From positions 558,001 to 622,000 of the forward strand of contig JAJQJQ010000067.1 in the NCBI GenBank assembly GCA_028622995.1: DNA of 64,000 bases, read 5' to 3'. The position numbers and the translations under genes are program-made. The notes beneath the pieces are model-generated. The model searched no databases. It was given only the letters and a program-made list of their open reading frames with translations, and was not told where the DNA came from. This DNA is from Panagrolaimus kolymaensis. Taxonomy: Eukaryota > Nematoda > Chromadorea > Rhabditida > Panagrolaimidae. Positions 1-13,223 of the stretch are shown here, piece by piece (positions within the stretch are counted from its first letter, which is position 1; each line of letters starts with the position of its first letter).

Positions 1-3000
1 TTGAAAGATGTGATGGCGGTGCGCCGTAATGTTTATCGGATGGGGATTGAAAGTTATTGTTGGGAAGGTCATGATTGGCAGAAATGGTAGTCCAATATTC
101 AATTTGTAATTCTTTGTAATCATTGGTCCTGGAAAAAAAATGGAGGGTTTATTGTGTTTTTTAGATTTGGCTTTCGCCGAAAATGGAATTAATTATGAGT
201 TTTACCAAAGCCAAAGTTTCAGAATTTTTGAGAGTGAATAATAAAAAATTGCGAATTTTAAATAAAAACTTTGGAAGTTCGCGAAACTTTAACTATATTT
301 TTTTCTTTATTTTTTCCCAACTTTTTTTTTTCTTCCAAAATTAAACAAAATTATTTTATTCTTTCGCAAATATTGTTTTTTTTTTAAACTTTTTATACCA
401 AAAAAATGCTTACTTATTAACTTGTGGTGAAGTAGGTGGAGACATATTTGATGACATAAATCCTGGTGAAGAAGAAGAAGAAGCATAAACATTTTTATTA
501 TCCTTATTATCCCCATGTTTATTATTATCATAATCTTCAGAAGTAGTATTATTTTTAACATAATGAAGGGAATTAAGTTCTTCCAAATTTCCTAAATGTA
601 TTTCAGCGATAAATGGAATAAATACTTGACTTTCTTTTTCTCCACCACCGCCGCCGCCACTGTTGTGGTGGTTTCCATTGTTGCCGCTAGAATTATTTTT
701 ATCGTCATGCTTTTCTGATCCTCCAAGTCCAAAAGCGTTATTTCCGCCACCACCAGTGCTATGTCCAGAATTTGAGGTTGTTGTGTCGTGTAATTGAAGC
801 ATAACTTCCCCAATTGGAATATTTAAAGATCGAATCGAGTGCGCGGTAATTGCAGAATGTAAACATTCTTCAATCGCTCCAATATCGCTTGGATTTATTT
901 TATTTAAAGCTTTCCATTGAATTTCAAGCAAACCTCCATCCGCGACGGTTGATAAACTTCTACCAATAATGGAATTAGGTGGAATTAAAAAAGTAAATCG
1001 TAAATAATTTAACCATTCTTGCGTGGTTTTATTTTGTAATAAATCAACATAAACTCTTAAAACATTTGCAACCAATCGATCGCCACCCAATATTCCAATT
1101 ATCGTTGGTGGAGGAGAACCCGAATTAGAATTACAAAATTTTTGAATCCTTCCAACCACCGCTTGAAGGGCATTTCGAACTTCTGATACATTTGGACAAT
1201 CAATAAGTCGAATGGTTTTAAATTGAGTTGGATCAATTTTATATATCCATGCTATATCGGAACTTGAAGTCAACCAAATATTTGAAGCGATGAAGGAAGT
1301 TGGATCGTCTAATTGGGTCATCTAAAAAAATAAGGATAAATTCTTTTTCTTGGTGCAAACATTATAAATAAAACTTACCATATCTGGGACAACTTTTTTC
1401 ATTCCACCTGCAGCCGCTGTTGCTGCTCCAGCTTGATTAATTCCAAATTGTTTAGATTCAGGAATGGAAGATACTGTAGCAGAATGTGAAATTCTATTTT
1501 TTTCTTTTATTGATGATGATCGTGATGTTCGATTATCGGGTACTGAACGTTTCCCCGTGGATTTATGAGATCTTGCTGAATCCACTGTAGATGGAAATTC
1601 AATTCCACCAAACATTGGATGATTTTCATTATCCGAACTAAATTCTTGTTCATCGGTTTCTACTGGACTTTCATCGGATTGGACCTGGAAAAAAGTTTGG
1701 GGTTTAAAAAAAGTAAAAATGACACAGCAAAAATTCTTATTTTCGTATTTATACCAAAAAATAGTTTCGTAATGAATCCCAAAAAGTAATTTTCTTGACG
1801 AGATTCAAAGTAAAATTTGTGTCAAAATCAATAATAAAATTTTAGCTTCAGTCAGGACTCCCAAAAAAATTTATAAAACTTACTCTATCTTCGATGGGTG
1901 GCAAGATATCAGTTTTGGATCCAAAAAATGGTCGCAACCCTGGTTTTGGATTACTAATAATACTCATTTTATCTGGTTCTAATTCAGGTCCACTATCAGA
2001 AATATTTTCAAGCTCTTCAAAAATTTCTTCCAATTCTTCTTCGGTTGGTGGCAATCTTCTTCCCGTGGATGGACCTTGAGTTTCATCTTGAGCTTTAAAT
2101 CTTTTTAACAAGGCAGTAAGTTTGGATTTAATATTTTTTTGATTTATCTTTTTTCTGGTAGTTCTTATTCAGGTGGTTTTTGAACATGATGGCTGTCCAT
2201 ATCTGGGAGTACCATCATCATCTTGAACTTCAAAATCACTTTCTTCTGTATCATCGTCGTCATCCTCTTCACTCATAGCTACTCCGCCGCCGACGCCTCC
2301 ACCTTCTTTAGGGCTAACTTTATGATTTCCATCTGTATCCAATGATTGACTTTGACAATGAGAAATAAAAACTGTGCCAAAATCTATAAAAATAATAATA
2401 ATGGAGTTTAGTTTTATTTTTTTTTTTATTCTACAGTTTTGAAGGTAAACGGCGCTCGAATAAAACAGTCGGCAACGGAAACTAAAAAACTTTTAACTCA
2501 AAAATTTTGTTTTAGAGTTTTTTAAATATTTTTTCACTAATTTTCGTTGCTGTTCATAAAATTTTGTAAGCTATCTATTAATTGAATTTTGAGGAGTTCA
2601 AACACCGTTTCGATGCTCTCGATGGATCATAAAATCCTTATTACTTACCATTTAAATCCGCTTCATTTGTTTTATTTAAATATGCAGTATCCCATATTTG
2701 TATTTCTCTTGGTCCACCATATTGTAAAACATCATCAAGATTTATATGTCCGATGGCTAATGTCTTAAATCCAGGAATATGACGATTTTTATAACGTTTA
2801 CGACGTTGAATTAAAAGTTGAAGAAAATTTGATTTTCTCTTTAAATAATGAGAATATTGAATTGTAAAAGATACATCAAGATTGATATCAATTATTTGGC
2901 TTGATGATGGGGATGTGGATGATGATAAAGTAATATCATTACTTCGAAGTGTTCGTTTGTGGCCCTGGAAAAAAAAAGAGATAAAAAAAATGGCTATTTT

Positions 3001-3765
3001 GGTTGCTGTTAAATTTGAAGCAAACGAAAGATATTTTTACACCTGAAAAAAAATTATTACGTAACAGCAAAACTTTTTAAACAAGGTTTTTATGAGAAAA
3101 AAAATTAATTAAACTTTTAAAAAAAAATTGATTTTACACATATTTTTGCTGGTTTTAATGTTTTTCAAAAAAATAAAGGTAGTTTATTTTTAAGAAATAT
3201 AAAATTAAGAATAAATTTTTTCTTGTCTGAGAAAATTTTTGAATGGATATTTAAAGAAAATTTTTAGAAATAAAACAAAAAAATGCAATTTTGTAAAGCT
3301 GCAAAAAAGAAGCTTAAAGCAAACTTTTTTTTTTGCACATAGATTTTATATATCCGAGAACTTAACATATTTGCCATAAAAGTTGCTAATAAAACAAATC
3401 TTAAATATTTTCATTTTTTGAATTTGTTTAAAACATAAAAATCCCAGAAAAAAAAATATGGTAAAACTTACTTGTAATCTCACAGCAACAGTAAAATTGC
3501 TATCAGCTTTAAGGGACGTTGGTAAAATAAGTCGGTTTACAACCATCGTCAATACTCTTTGAACCGCGCTACTTGAAGCACGATCCACTTCCCAATTAGC
3601 ATATAATTTCATTGGAACTACTATTCCACTTTGGATGATAGATCCAGAGATGGCATGATGATGATAACTACTTCCACCACTTCCGCCAGGTCCACCACCA
3701 CCAAAACTTGAATTAATTCCAATAATATTCATTGAATGATTTCGATGATCCGTTTTTTCAAACAT
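1..3765 (-). CDS. pacs-1: PACS family sorting adaptor (5' six exons, runs off left edge)
   Basis: Phosphofurin acidic cluster sorting protein homologue. The family links acidic-cluster cargo to adaptor and coat proteins in TGN/endosome traffic. Exons read on the minus strand: 3765-3472, 2964-2649, 2383-1884, 1684-1379, 1321-414 and 128 to the edge; phases agree across all junctions. Exon 1 has a Gly/His-rich leader, then the conserved start of the furin-binding region (MKLYANWEVDRA). Exon 2 continues it (GHKRTLRSND, LLIQRRKRYKNR, LAIGHINL). Exon 3 carries an acidic cluster like the family's CK2-regulated segment (EEDDDDDTEESDFE) and then ALLKRF. Exon 5 matches the conserved C-terminal domain (TQLDDP, RIQKFCN). 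Exon 6 has ELQIEYW. Odd point: codon 275 in exon 3 is TGA at 2171-2169, in frame, with conserved sequence on both sides (RTTR resumes one codon later). The family is certain; whether the gene is intact is not. The last part of the C-terminal domain lies outside the window. Confidence 0.9.
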
Positions 3766-6700
3766 TTTAATTATTTTTTAATGGAATATATAATATTATT
3801 TAGAGTTAAGTAGCAGCAGCAGACGAGAAAATATTTTTAACAAAAAAAATACAAATTATAGAAGGAAAAAAATGATGTTAGTGCTTTCTTTTTTGGCGAG
3901 AAAGGGATAAAATAAAATTAATAAAAAAAATTTTGTGAGGGCGTTATTTTGTTACACTTTTTTAGTTCATAATCGCTCCATAATCTGACAACAAATTTGA
4001 AAGGTGATGTGTTTTTACAAATATATTTTTTGATTTATTTTGTATTCCTGAAAAATGGCAACTATTTAATAAACAGTTTTTTTATTTGGGTTTAGTTTCA
4101 AATAAAATATTTTTTGTTACGATGATCACGCAAAAATTAAAATAAAATGTTTTAAACACGACAACACGGAATAAAATTTTTTAGTTTATCAAACGTAAAA
4201 ATAAAAAGCAAAAAAAAAAAACAGAGTTCAAAAATGAAAGATAAAGAAATGACAAAGTTTAGTATGAAAAAAAAAACGATTAGGTTTTGGAAATAAATAT
4301 TTTTGGATGAGGATGAATTTTCTGAAGGATTTTGGAACAAAAAAAATTAAGTGGTTTTATAAAAAAAATTGGAAGATCAAAGCAAATTTTTTTATTATTA
4401 ATAAACACCATAAATTTTCTTCTTTTTATAAAAGCAAAAAAAGCGTTTTAGTTTGATTTAAATGTTTAAAAGAAAAAGCTACATCATTGGAAGCAAAAAA
4501 TGGATGGATAAAATAAATAAACAAATCTAAAAACCTTTTCTTTCCTTTTTAAAAAATTTTTTTTAAACGCAAACGCAAAAGAAAAAAGGATGTAAACTAA
4601 AAAGGAATCTTTTTCATCTAAATAAAAATGAAGAGTAGCCTCTGCTTGAAAATGAATGTTTATATATCAAAAAAAAAATATATGAGCAATAACAACTAAA
4701 AAGTGACAACCTCAACAAAACATGACGCCGCTAGCTATCAATAACATTATTTATTGACTTTGATGATGAATTTATATTTATATATATATTTTATTGTATA
4801 TTTTTTTTATAGAAAATTTTATATTAGTATGGATTTGCATTTTTTTTTCTGTTTGCAAAAAAAATGATATCAAAATGCACGCCGTCGCTACTGACACTGA
4901 CTGACAACAACATTTTGTTGGTTGGTTTTTTGTTGTAATTTTCCAGCGATGAATCATTTTTTTGGATCGCAATTTGCAATAATAAAAAAATATATAAATA
5001 AAAATAAAAACGATGATGACCAAGAGAAACGGATGTATTCGGTGGAATGGAATTAGATATAAAAAAACAAAACAAAAACAAAAAATGATTTAATTACCGA
5101 TGTTAAATTTAAAAAAAGGAAAGAATTTTTTTTCATACAAAATTAAAGTTTTTTTATTTGAAACATTTGATCACCAAAAAATGCTATCGTCCGAGCCCGA
5201 ATAATATTGTTGTGACTAGACAGAGTCTAGTCCGTGGCAGTCTCGCTTTATCACCAAAAATTTTTTTCTATGAAAAACCAAAACAAAAATCGACAAAGAA
5301 AACTATTTTTACGAAACAAAAAATACGGATTTTGACTTTCTTTTTTTTATTTTACGAAGCATCAGAAAAAATACTCTCTCAAACACCTACTTTTGGTTAC
5401 AATGAAAATCCAAAAATCTCATCTTAAATTTTTTTTTGACTTCTTTAAAACCAACATCATCATAACCATAATAAGCATGACCATGATGATGATATGATGT
5501 ATGTTTTTCCAACCAAAACAAAAGAAAAAATAGCATAAATAAATTATATTTACAACAACAACATCCATTTTTTTCCTTTGTCTTTTTTATGGATGACTCA
5601 AAAATAAATAATAGGGCCTAACTAAAATAACCTGAATTGAATGTTAAATGAGGCAATCCCATCCTCTGACAGAAAATTGCCAGGTACCAAAAAAGCAACG
5701 CTTTTTTTCGAAAGCAAGCAACAATTTATTTTTTGTATTACCTAATCTCTATTATTACTATAGAAAACCAAATAAATTATATCCATTCACAAAAATTTCT
5801 AACACTTTCATAAACATCGAAAATCATCCAAATCCAAAAACAAATCCTTAGAAGAAGAAAAAAAGTCAGAGTCACAAAAAAACAAAAACTAAAAAAGTCG
5901 TGTACTACTAAACAACACGTGAAAATCCAAAAACTAAAAAAAAAGAGAGGATAAAAAAAATATTTTTAAAGAAGAAGAAGACGAGGAGAAAATGGAGATT
6001 AACCGGAACACTCTCTTATTTATTTATATTTTTTAAAAGTGTGAGTGTACATAAGTCAGTTGGAAAACTAAAAAAAACATTCGACGATGGATGACAAAAA
6101 AGTAAGTCAAAAAAATACCTCGTGTGTCTGTGCTTACTTAATTACTTTTTTTATTCTTTGCACCTGTCAATTTTGATCCGTGTGTCAAAAAATAAAAATA
6201 AAAAAATACTAAAACTAAAAAAAGAATTTCAAAAAGTTGTTGTTTGTCAAAAAAATTTTTTACTTAGTTACCTCACTTTATTTAAAAAATTTTTTAAGTG
6301 AGGAGTGACAACAACATCATCCAAAAAAAAATAAAATAAAATTTAATACCTTTGATGTTTGTCAAAAAAAATTCTTTCTTTTTGTTGTGGAATGGAACAA
6401 TGTTAGAGTGAAGATTTCCGGAAACAAAAAAAAAGAGAGAGGTAAGCTCAAAGTTTAATAAAAAAAATAAAGGAAACGATCTCTAACTGATTTTTTTTTG
6501 GATTCTCAAAAACATTTTTAAAAACATTAAAAATTAAAAATATGAAAGTTTTTAAAACTCATAAACTTAATAATTATTTTGATTTCGAGAATCAAGGAAA
6601 TTTTCTTTATATAATCCATAAACAAATTTGCGATAAAACATTTTTTTTGAAAATGTGAAGTCAGTTGATCTTTTAAAAAAAAGCTAATACTTTATTATTA

Positions 6701-9700
6701 TTATTTTCAAAGCAAAGCACAAAAATCTCAAACAAACAAACAAAAAATTATTCAAACGGAAATGAATTTTTTGTTTTGCGTTATTTAGTTTGTTTTTTTC
6801 CTTCACAATTTTCCATTTTCTCTATCCTTTTCTAATTCTATTTTTTTTTTCCTCTATCGGTAGTACCAGCAAATCTAATCGACCCCAGCAGCAGAGTAGC
6901 TACTTTAAAATTCCCTAAAAGTAGCGAAGAAGAAAAAAAGCAGAAGGCTGGTAGAGGAGTCTCTAAAAAAATCCTAACAAAAAAAATGGAAGGAAGATCC
7001 TTTATCTTCTCTATTTTTTTCCTTCTCTGTCTCTTTTTTTTGTGGCAGCATTTTTTCTTTTTTCTCTTTTTAACTTAGTTGACACAGCTTTTTTTAGTTT
7101 TTGGAGAAAAGAAAAAAATATTTGGAAAAAAAGCAAGCGATTGCCAAAAGCAAAAAAAAAAAAGAGGGACAAGCGAGGCATCAATTAAATGAATGTAAAC
7201 GCAGAAATGGAAAGAAACGCAGCAAAAGCATCTTTAAATGGTTGCAAAGTGAAGAAAAAAAAATAATAAGGATGCCACCCGCTGCTGTCTGTTAGTTGTT
7301 GGATAGATGGAAGGATGGATGGATGCTTACATTAAGCTTTAGGATGGAGAAAAAGTGGAATAATAAGCCAAATAATGATGATGGAAAAAAGAGAGGAAAG
7401 TGTCTCGTTTTAACGAAGAAGAAAAAAAAGAAATTGGTTTGAAACCTAATCCAAAAAGCTTTAAAAAAGTCATTTTAAAAACCTAGCGTTTCAATTTTTA
7501 AAGTTCTTAAAATAATTAGTACAATTATTATTTTTGCTATTTTTGCAACAACACAAATGTGAAAATTTAAAAACCCGACGATTTAAACGAAAATCAAAAA
7601 AGACTTAGAATGTAAAGTTTTTAATTTTTGTGACGATGAATCCGGCAACAAAAAAATGTTTTAAATAACCATCTTTCTATCAAGGTCAAACACAAACAAT
7701 AATAAAATTCTACAAATTTCAATGACGGCAATTCAAATAGCGCAGCAGTAATTTTTTATTTTAATTTTCAAGAGTTCTAAAGTTTGCTTGCGCGTCTATG
7801 ATTGCTTTTAAAATCGAACGAACAAAATTTTTTTGTAAAAAAAATAAAATAAAATAAATAAAAGGAAAAGTTTTGTTTTTTGTCAATACAAAAACCAATA
7901 AACTTGAGTGGAACAAAACAAAATAAAATAAATATTCAAAGTATTCGAAATACTAAAGTTCAAAGTCAATCCGAATTCAAACAATTTTTTCGTGAAGGAT
8001 CTAAAGCAGAAAAAAATAAAGAAATGACTAAACTAAAAAATTGATTGATTCGGAAGTGCTAGACTAAAAAGTAATTTTTTTTAAAATTAATTATATTTAA
8101 AAAAGACCAAAGAAAAAAGTGCGAGAAAAAAAGCCCTCAAAAAAAAGTTTAAAAGTCGTTGAGTTGAGACTCAAAACGCCCAAACACAATTGAAAAAGAA
8201 AGACAAAGGAACAAAAACAATGAACTTGAAAAAAAAAGAAAAGAAAAATAATTGATGGAATGATGGGACTTAACAAATAAAATAATTAAATGTGACATTT
8301 TTATTACGCTAAACTTAAAACTAAATAACTTCCTTATTACCCCTTAAAACATAAAATAATTTTAACGCAAATAAGTGAAAAGAAAAAAACAATAATAAAA
8401 AACGCATGCTTTTAGTTTTTATTTTTGCATGGTTGTAGTTAGTCAGTCAGTCGATGTCCACAACTAGCACAAGCATCTCTCGTGAAAAAAAAATGTCCGT
8501 AGTATCCTTTTTTCGCTTTAAAACTTTTGGACTAGAAAAAAGTTTCTCACTCATTTTTTTTTCACATTTCAAAGATTTTGCATATAAAAACCCAAAACTT
8601 GAAGATATTTTTGGGGAAAAAATTATGGAAGAAAAAAAAGTAAAGAAGAGTGTCCGGCATTTTTCTTTAAATGCAACAACAACAGCAGTTGTGAGTGAGA
8701 AAAAAAGCGCTACAAACAACAAAAAAAAAGACCAACGACGAAGACGAAAATAAATGTCCAAAGAAAAGGAAGAAAAGTGAATAGAGAATTAGTGGAGAGA
8801 CGCCTGACAAGACAGGACAGGACTGGACTGACGGAAGAACTAAGACTAACTATTGAGAAAAAATGTTTCATACTCGCTCGCTACTACACTTTAAAAACCC
8901 AAGCCAAAGAAGCCTACAAACAATTTGCGGCCAATGAAAGAACGACGAACAAACGAACGAATGAATAACCATCGTTCGTCGGTCATCATCGACAGGGCCT
9001 TCTGCTGCTGTCTTCTTTTTTTTTTGTTCGCCTTCAAAAAAAGAAAAAGTTTTTCTCATCTTTTCCCTATCTTTTTTTTCTTTTTTCATATTACATAAGT
9101 ATTATATAAATTTGTTGTTGTTTGTAACTATGTGTATTCTATCCTATCTATCCGTTCCACTTTGCTTTTTTTCTTTTCAACCGTTCTTTCGAAAATGGAC
9201 AACGAACCCAAAAAAATTTTTTGTGTGAAAAATTCAACTAACAAAATAAAAATAAATCGCGAAAAAAAGAGAGAAAGAGAAAAACCCAAAATTTTAGGAT
9301 AAAAATCAAAAAAAAATAAGGGTGAGGTTAAAATAAGTATAATTAAAAACGTGTGCGAGTGAGGGTCTCTCTCTCTTTTTTTTATTTCTTCTTCGAATAT
9401 ATTTTGTTAATTTTATTTTTACATTAGTTAATCCTTCTTTTTATTGTGAATGGAAAAGGATGGAAGAAAAAAAAACCGTGTCATCCATCTCTTTTTTTGT
9501 AATAAAATAATTATTTATGTCGTTGTTACATATTTTTTTTTCGCGCGTAAAATAATTTTCATCATCGTAAATTTAAATTTTTTTGTTTTTAAATTTTGGG
9601 GAGGAAGCGGGGGAGAATGTCAGCTGTAAAAAATAATTATTTTTTAATTTTTTTTTTGTAAAAACAAAATTATGTATGGGCGCTTAAAAACTCATAAATT

Positions 9701-12700
9701 TAAAAAGTATTAATAACAAATTTTCGGTCCTCAAAAGTATCAAAAATAAATATTAGGAATTGATTATTCATAAAAAAATAAAGAAAAATTTTGATGTAGC
9801 AAAGAATAAAAAAGACTTGAATTGGCAAATGAACGCAAAATTTTGATGGAATTAAAAAAAGCTTTAATTTTTAAAAGCTAATAATTTTAAATCAACCAAC
9901 GTTGATCAAGCAAGCACACGACAGAAATATTTTTTTAGCTGTACTGCGCAATAATAACCAACTCAAATTTATTTCTTACTTCCACTTAAAAGCCTCTATA
10001 GAACTTTGTCTTAATCCATCCATCCAACGACACCACACACACCCTCACTCATTCATTCTCATAATCTCATTTTTCTTTTATTTTTGCCAACAAAAAAGAA
10101 ATATTGGAGCGAACAACTCAAAAAGGCTCCAAACACTTTAACAGCAAAGCCGCAAAGAAAAAAAAGCTTTTAAGTTAGTTAACCCGGAAAAGACGACGAC
10201 ACATGTGTGCTGCGTTTTTGTTGCTGCGCAAGAGAGAGAGAAAGAGGAAAAAATAATTAACATAAGGTTTTTTAGATTAATGTGTAGTAGTAGTGTCACA
10301 CATACATATAAAAGAAAAAGGGTTCGTTCTTTTTTTTGTTGTTAAAAACATGAAAAGCAAAAATAAAAGAAGGAAATAAAGGACTAAAAATTGAACCACC
10401 GGAAACTCAACAAAAGCAAAAAGAATGGGTTCCATTAATTTAGAGAAACTAAAATTAGAAATTAAAATTATATAGTCTCATGAGGTCGTAGCGTCCGTCG
10501 ACTTTAGTTTCTATGTGCATGTTCGCTTTTTTTTGTCTGGCAATTGTAATTAAACTAATTAATGTCATTAATAATGTCTTCTATTTCTTCCTTTTTCTTA
10601 AATTTTATATTGGTGCATGTATTTAATGAGATTGGATATTTTTAGCCTCCATCGATGAATAATTTTCATTTTTTTCGAGGCGAAAACATCCGTCACATTT
10701 TTTTTAAATGTAAGCGAAATTTTAGAAGGCAACAAAAATCTTAGATTATTTTTTTACAAAAAATGTTCAAAATTTCTTATAGCTTTGTCACTTTAAAGTT
10801 GCCGTCTCTCATTCATTATCCCATTTCTTTAAAGTTTAAACTTTTCTTTACCAAGTAAAAATTGTCCTTTCCTTCTCAATAATTTTCGGGTTACTCAAAA
10901 AATTTCCCTAAGGATTTTGCAATTATACAATAGTTTGTGTCAAATATTAAACTTTTATCCATCATTTTTATTTTGGAAAAGCTTAAAATTTCTCGTCTCA
11001 GAAATTTGAAATCCTTTGAGAATTCAAATAATTCTGAAATATGTCACTTTTATTTTTAAAAAGTTTTTGAGAATGAAAAAATTGGGTCCTTAAAAATGGA
11101 GAAAACCTAAAATGGCAAAAAAATTATAAATTTAGTAAAATAGTATTTTAGTTTAGTTTAAAACACAAAAAAATATAATACAAAAAAAAAGAAGAGTAAA
11201 AAATCATTGAATTGCGAAAGTACAAAATGCTGCGATAAAAAAAAAGACAGATCAAAAGGAACATGAGCAGAAAGGCAGCGATCGAAAGTCAAAGGGCAAA
11301 CTTTTTTTTGAAGATTCTAAAAACCAAAGTTTAGAAAAACAATCGTCTGCTATCTTTTTTTGGAAGTGGTCATTTTTAGAAAAGCTATTTATCAAAAAAT
11401 AAAGGGGAAAAAAGATGGACGACTGGTGGTAGCAGTCGGTAGTTTCACAAACATGGCCAATGATGACCATGGCCGTGGCTGTGGCCGCCACCCACATGAG
11501 AAAAGCTAAATGTTTGCTATATATATATTTTTTGGTTATCTAAAAAAGCTTGTTTATATTTATTTTTTGATTAGAAGCCGATGGTCGTGTTTTTCGATTT
11601 TCAATGTTTTTTGGACTTTCACCATTCAAAAGAGTTTTAAAAAAAGATGATAAAATTTTTCTTAAAATCGTTTATTAGAAAAAAATTTGAGCAACAAAAT
11701 ATCAAAACTTCAAACATTTTCTGCAAGGACACAAAAAAATAAAGAAACCCACCAAAGACAAACAACAATCAAGCCCAAACCAAATTAAACTGAATGAAAG
11801 AAAAAAAAATCCTTGACAAAATAAAAATTCTTTAAACTTTTTTTTTGCAACTCTCTCAACTCATGATTTTTTGAAACATAAAAAAATTTATACCTCCAAA
11901 AGAAGGAAAAGAAATATAATTGTATTGACAATTTTTATTAAAATAATAATGTTGTTTGCTGTCCGTGAAAAAAATAAATAAAAATAAAAATAAAGAAAAA
12001 CATCCATCACCGATCATAAAAAAATACTTTTCCTTGCTTTTTTAAAGATAAAAAAATTATTTTTCATTCATTTTTTTTTTGAATTTTTGTCCTTTGCTTT
12101 CCCGTGTTTTTTTTTTCTTTTGACACTTGACTGACACTGATGATGGTGGAAGAGAAACTCGTGATGATGACAAATTATGAGTGTTATTGTTTTTTATTTA
12201 TTTTTAGCGATGGTGGTGGTTGCGATTGTCGTCCACGAAAAAAAAACATTTTCTTTCAAAATCAAAAGAAAAACAAATGTTTTTTTGTTGATATCGATTT
12301 TTTTTCCTTTCTACAGCTACTCGAAAATTTCCCGCGCTTTTTTCTTACATGCAAGCCAAAAATAAATAAGAATAACAAAAATTGAAAAATTGTGGGGAGG
12401 TCAAACGTTAAAACAGTCTTTCTTAATTTTTTTTTGTTGGTCTGGTCGTAGTTGTTGTCGTCTGGTTTTTTTTTGACGGTCCTCAAATAACGATCTTTAT
12501 TTTTAAATTCTATCGTCCGTGTCTATTTCTTTCATGAAATTTAAAAATAAAATATTTCTTGTTTATTTATGGCTATTATATGTTTTCTTTCTCGCGTCTT
12601 GTATTTTTTGTGATATATTTTTTTTCTCATTAAAAATTTTTCAAGCACTGCCTGCGCTAAATTTTTTATTATTTGATTCTCATAAAGCTTTTTCGCTTCA

Positions 12701-13022
12701 TTCATAATTTAAAGACAAACGAAATCAAAATAATAAAATTTAATAAGATAACATAAATAAATAGCAAAAATAAGTTATAAATTCACGCCAAATCTTCTTT
12801 TTTTCCTTCATAGTTTATTGCGCAGCTAAAATGTCCCAAAATTGAATTCAGGTTTTTTGTCGAATGCGAATTTGAGGAAAAAAGAAGCTAAAGCTCTATT
12901 ATTGATTAACAAAGAGATAAACGAAATGCATTTTTTTTAAATAAACAAGTTTTTTTATTGCAAAAAAAATGAAGCGTAATTTATTTAATTTTTTTTGCTT
13001 TGCAAAAAGAAAAACATGAAAC
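3766..13022. other. Long AT-rich non-coding stretch upstream of PACS
   Basis: About 9.2 kb of A/T-rich, low-complexity DNA with many short homopolymer runs. The open frames are short, dominated by Lys/Phe/Ser codons from A and T runs, and show no recognisable domains. Small features include a perfect 8-bp-stem hairpin at 5214-5232 (GACTAGAC, loop AGA) and GGAT/ATGG microsatellite at about 7300-7325. It probably holds the PACS promoter and perhaps an upstream 5'UTR intron, but nothing in the sequence shows where. Confidence 0.6.
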
Positions 13023-13138
13023 AAAATTGCATTTTTCTCGAAGCGAAAAGACGAGCAGTCTGTTTCGACGTTGAAGTAGCTACGAAAAAAGTGTTTTTCT
13101 TCATTCTGCTTTTAGCAAGCTTGTAATCCTGTTGAACG
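13023..13138 (+). repeat. Split direct repeat A1 (left end of the PAT-like element)
   Basis: A 116-bp copy that begins AAAATTGCATTTTTCTCG and ends GTTGAACG. It matches 15115-15230 (A2) over the same length. It defines the left boundary of the element; the flank to the left is unrelated to the B repeat. Confidence 0.85.
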
Positions 13139-13223
13139 TATTTTTACCGGATTTATTATTTTTCTGCGAATATTTTTTGAATTTTTCGTCAATATAATTC
13201 TGCTTCGTACGTGTATTTCAAGT

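Noticed and set aside
2169..2171. Selenocysteine codon in PACS
   Set aside because: TGA could encode Sec, but the PACS family has no known Sec or conserved Cys at this place, and I see no reason to expect a SECIS element; plain readthrough, editing or error is likelier.
5158..5427. 89-codon frame with a hairpin at 5214-5232
   Set aside because: Composition is A/T noise without domains; the hairpin is short and isolated, so neither a gene nor a mobile element can be supported.
3780..12800. Many open frames of 60-100 codons on both strands
   Set aside because: They consist mainly of Lys/Asn/Phe/Ser codons from A and T runs, overlap on opposite strands, and show no domain, signal peptide or splice continuity.
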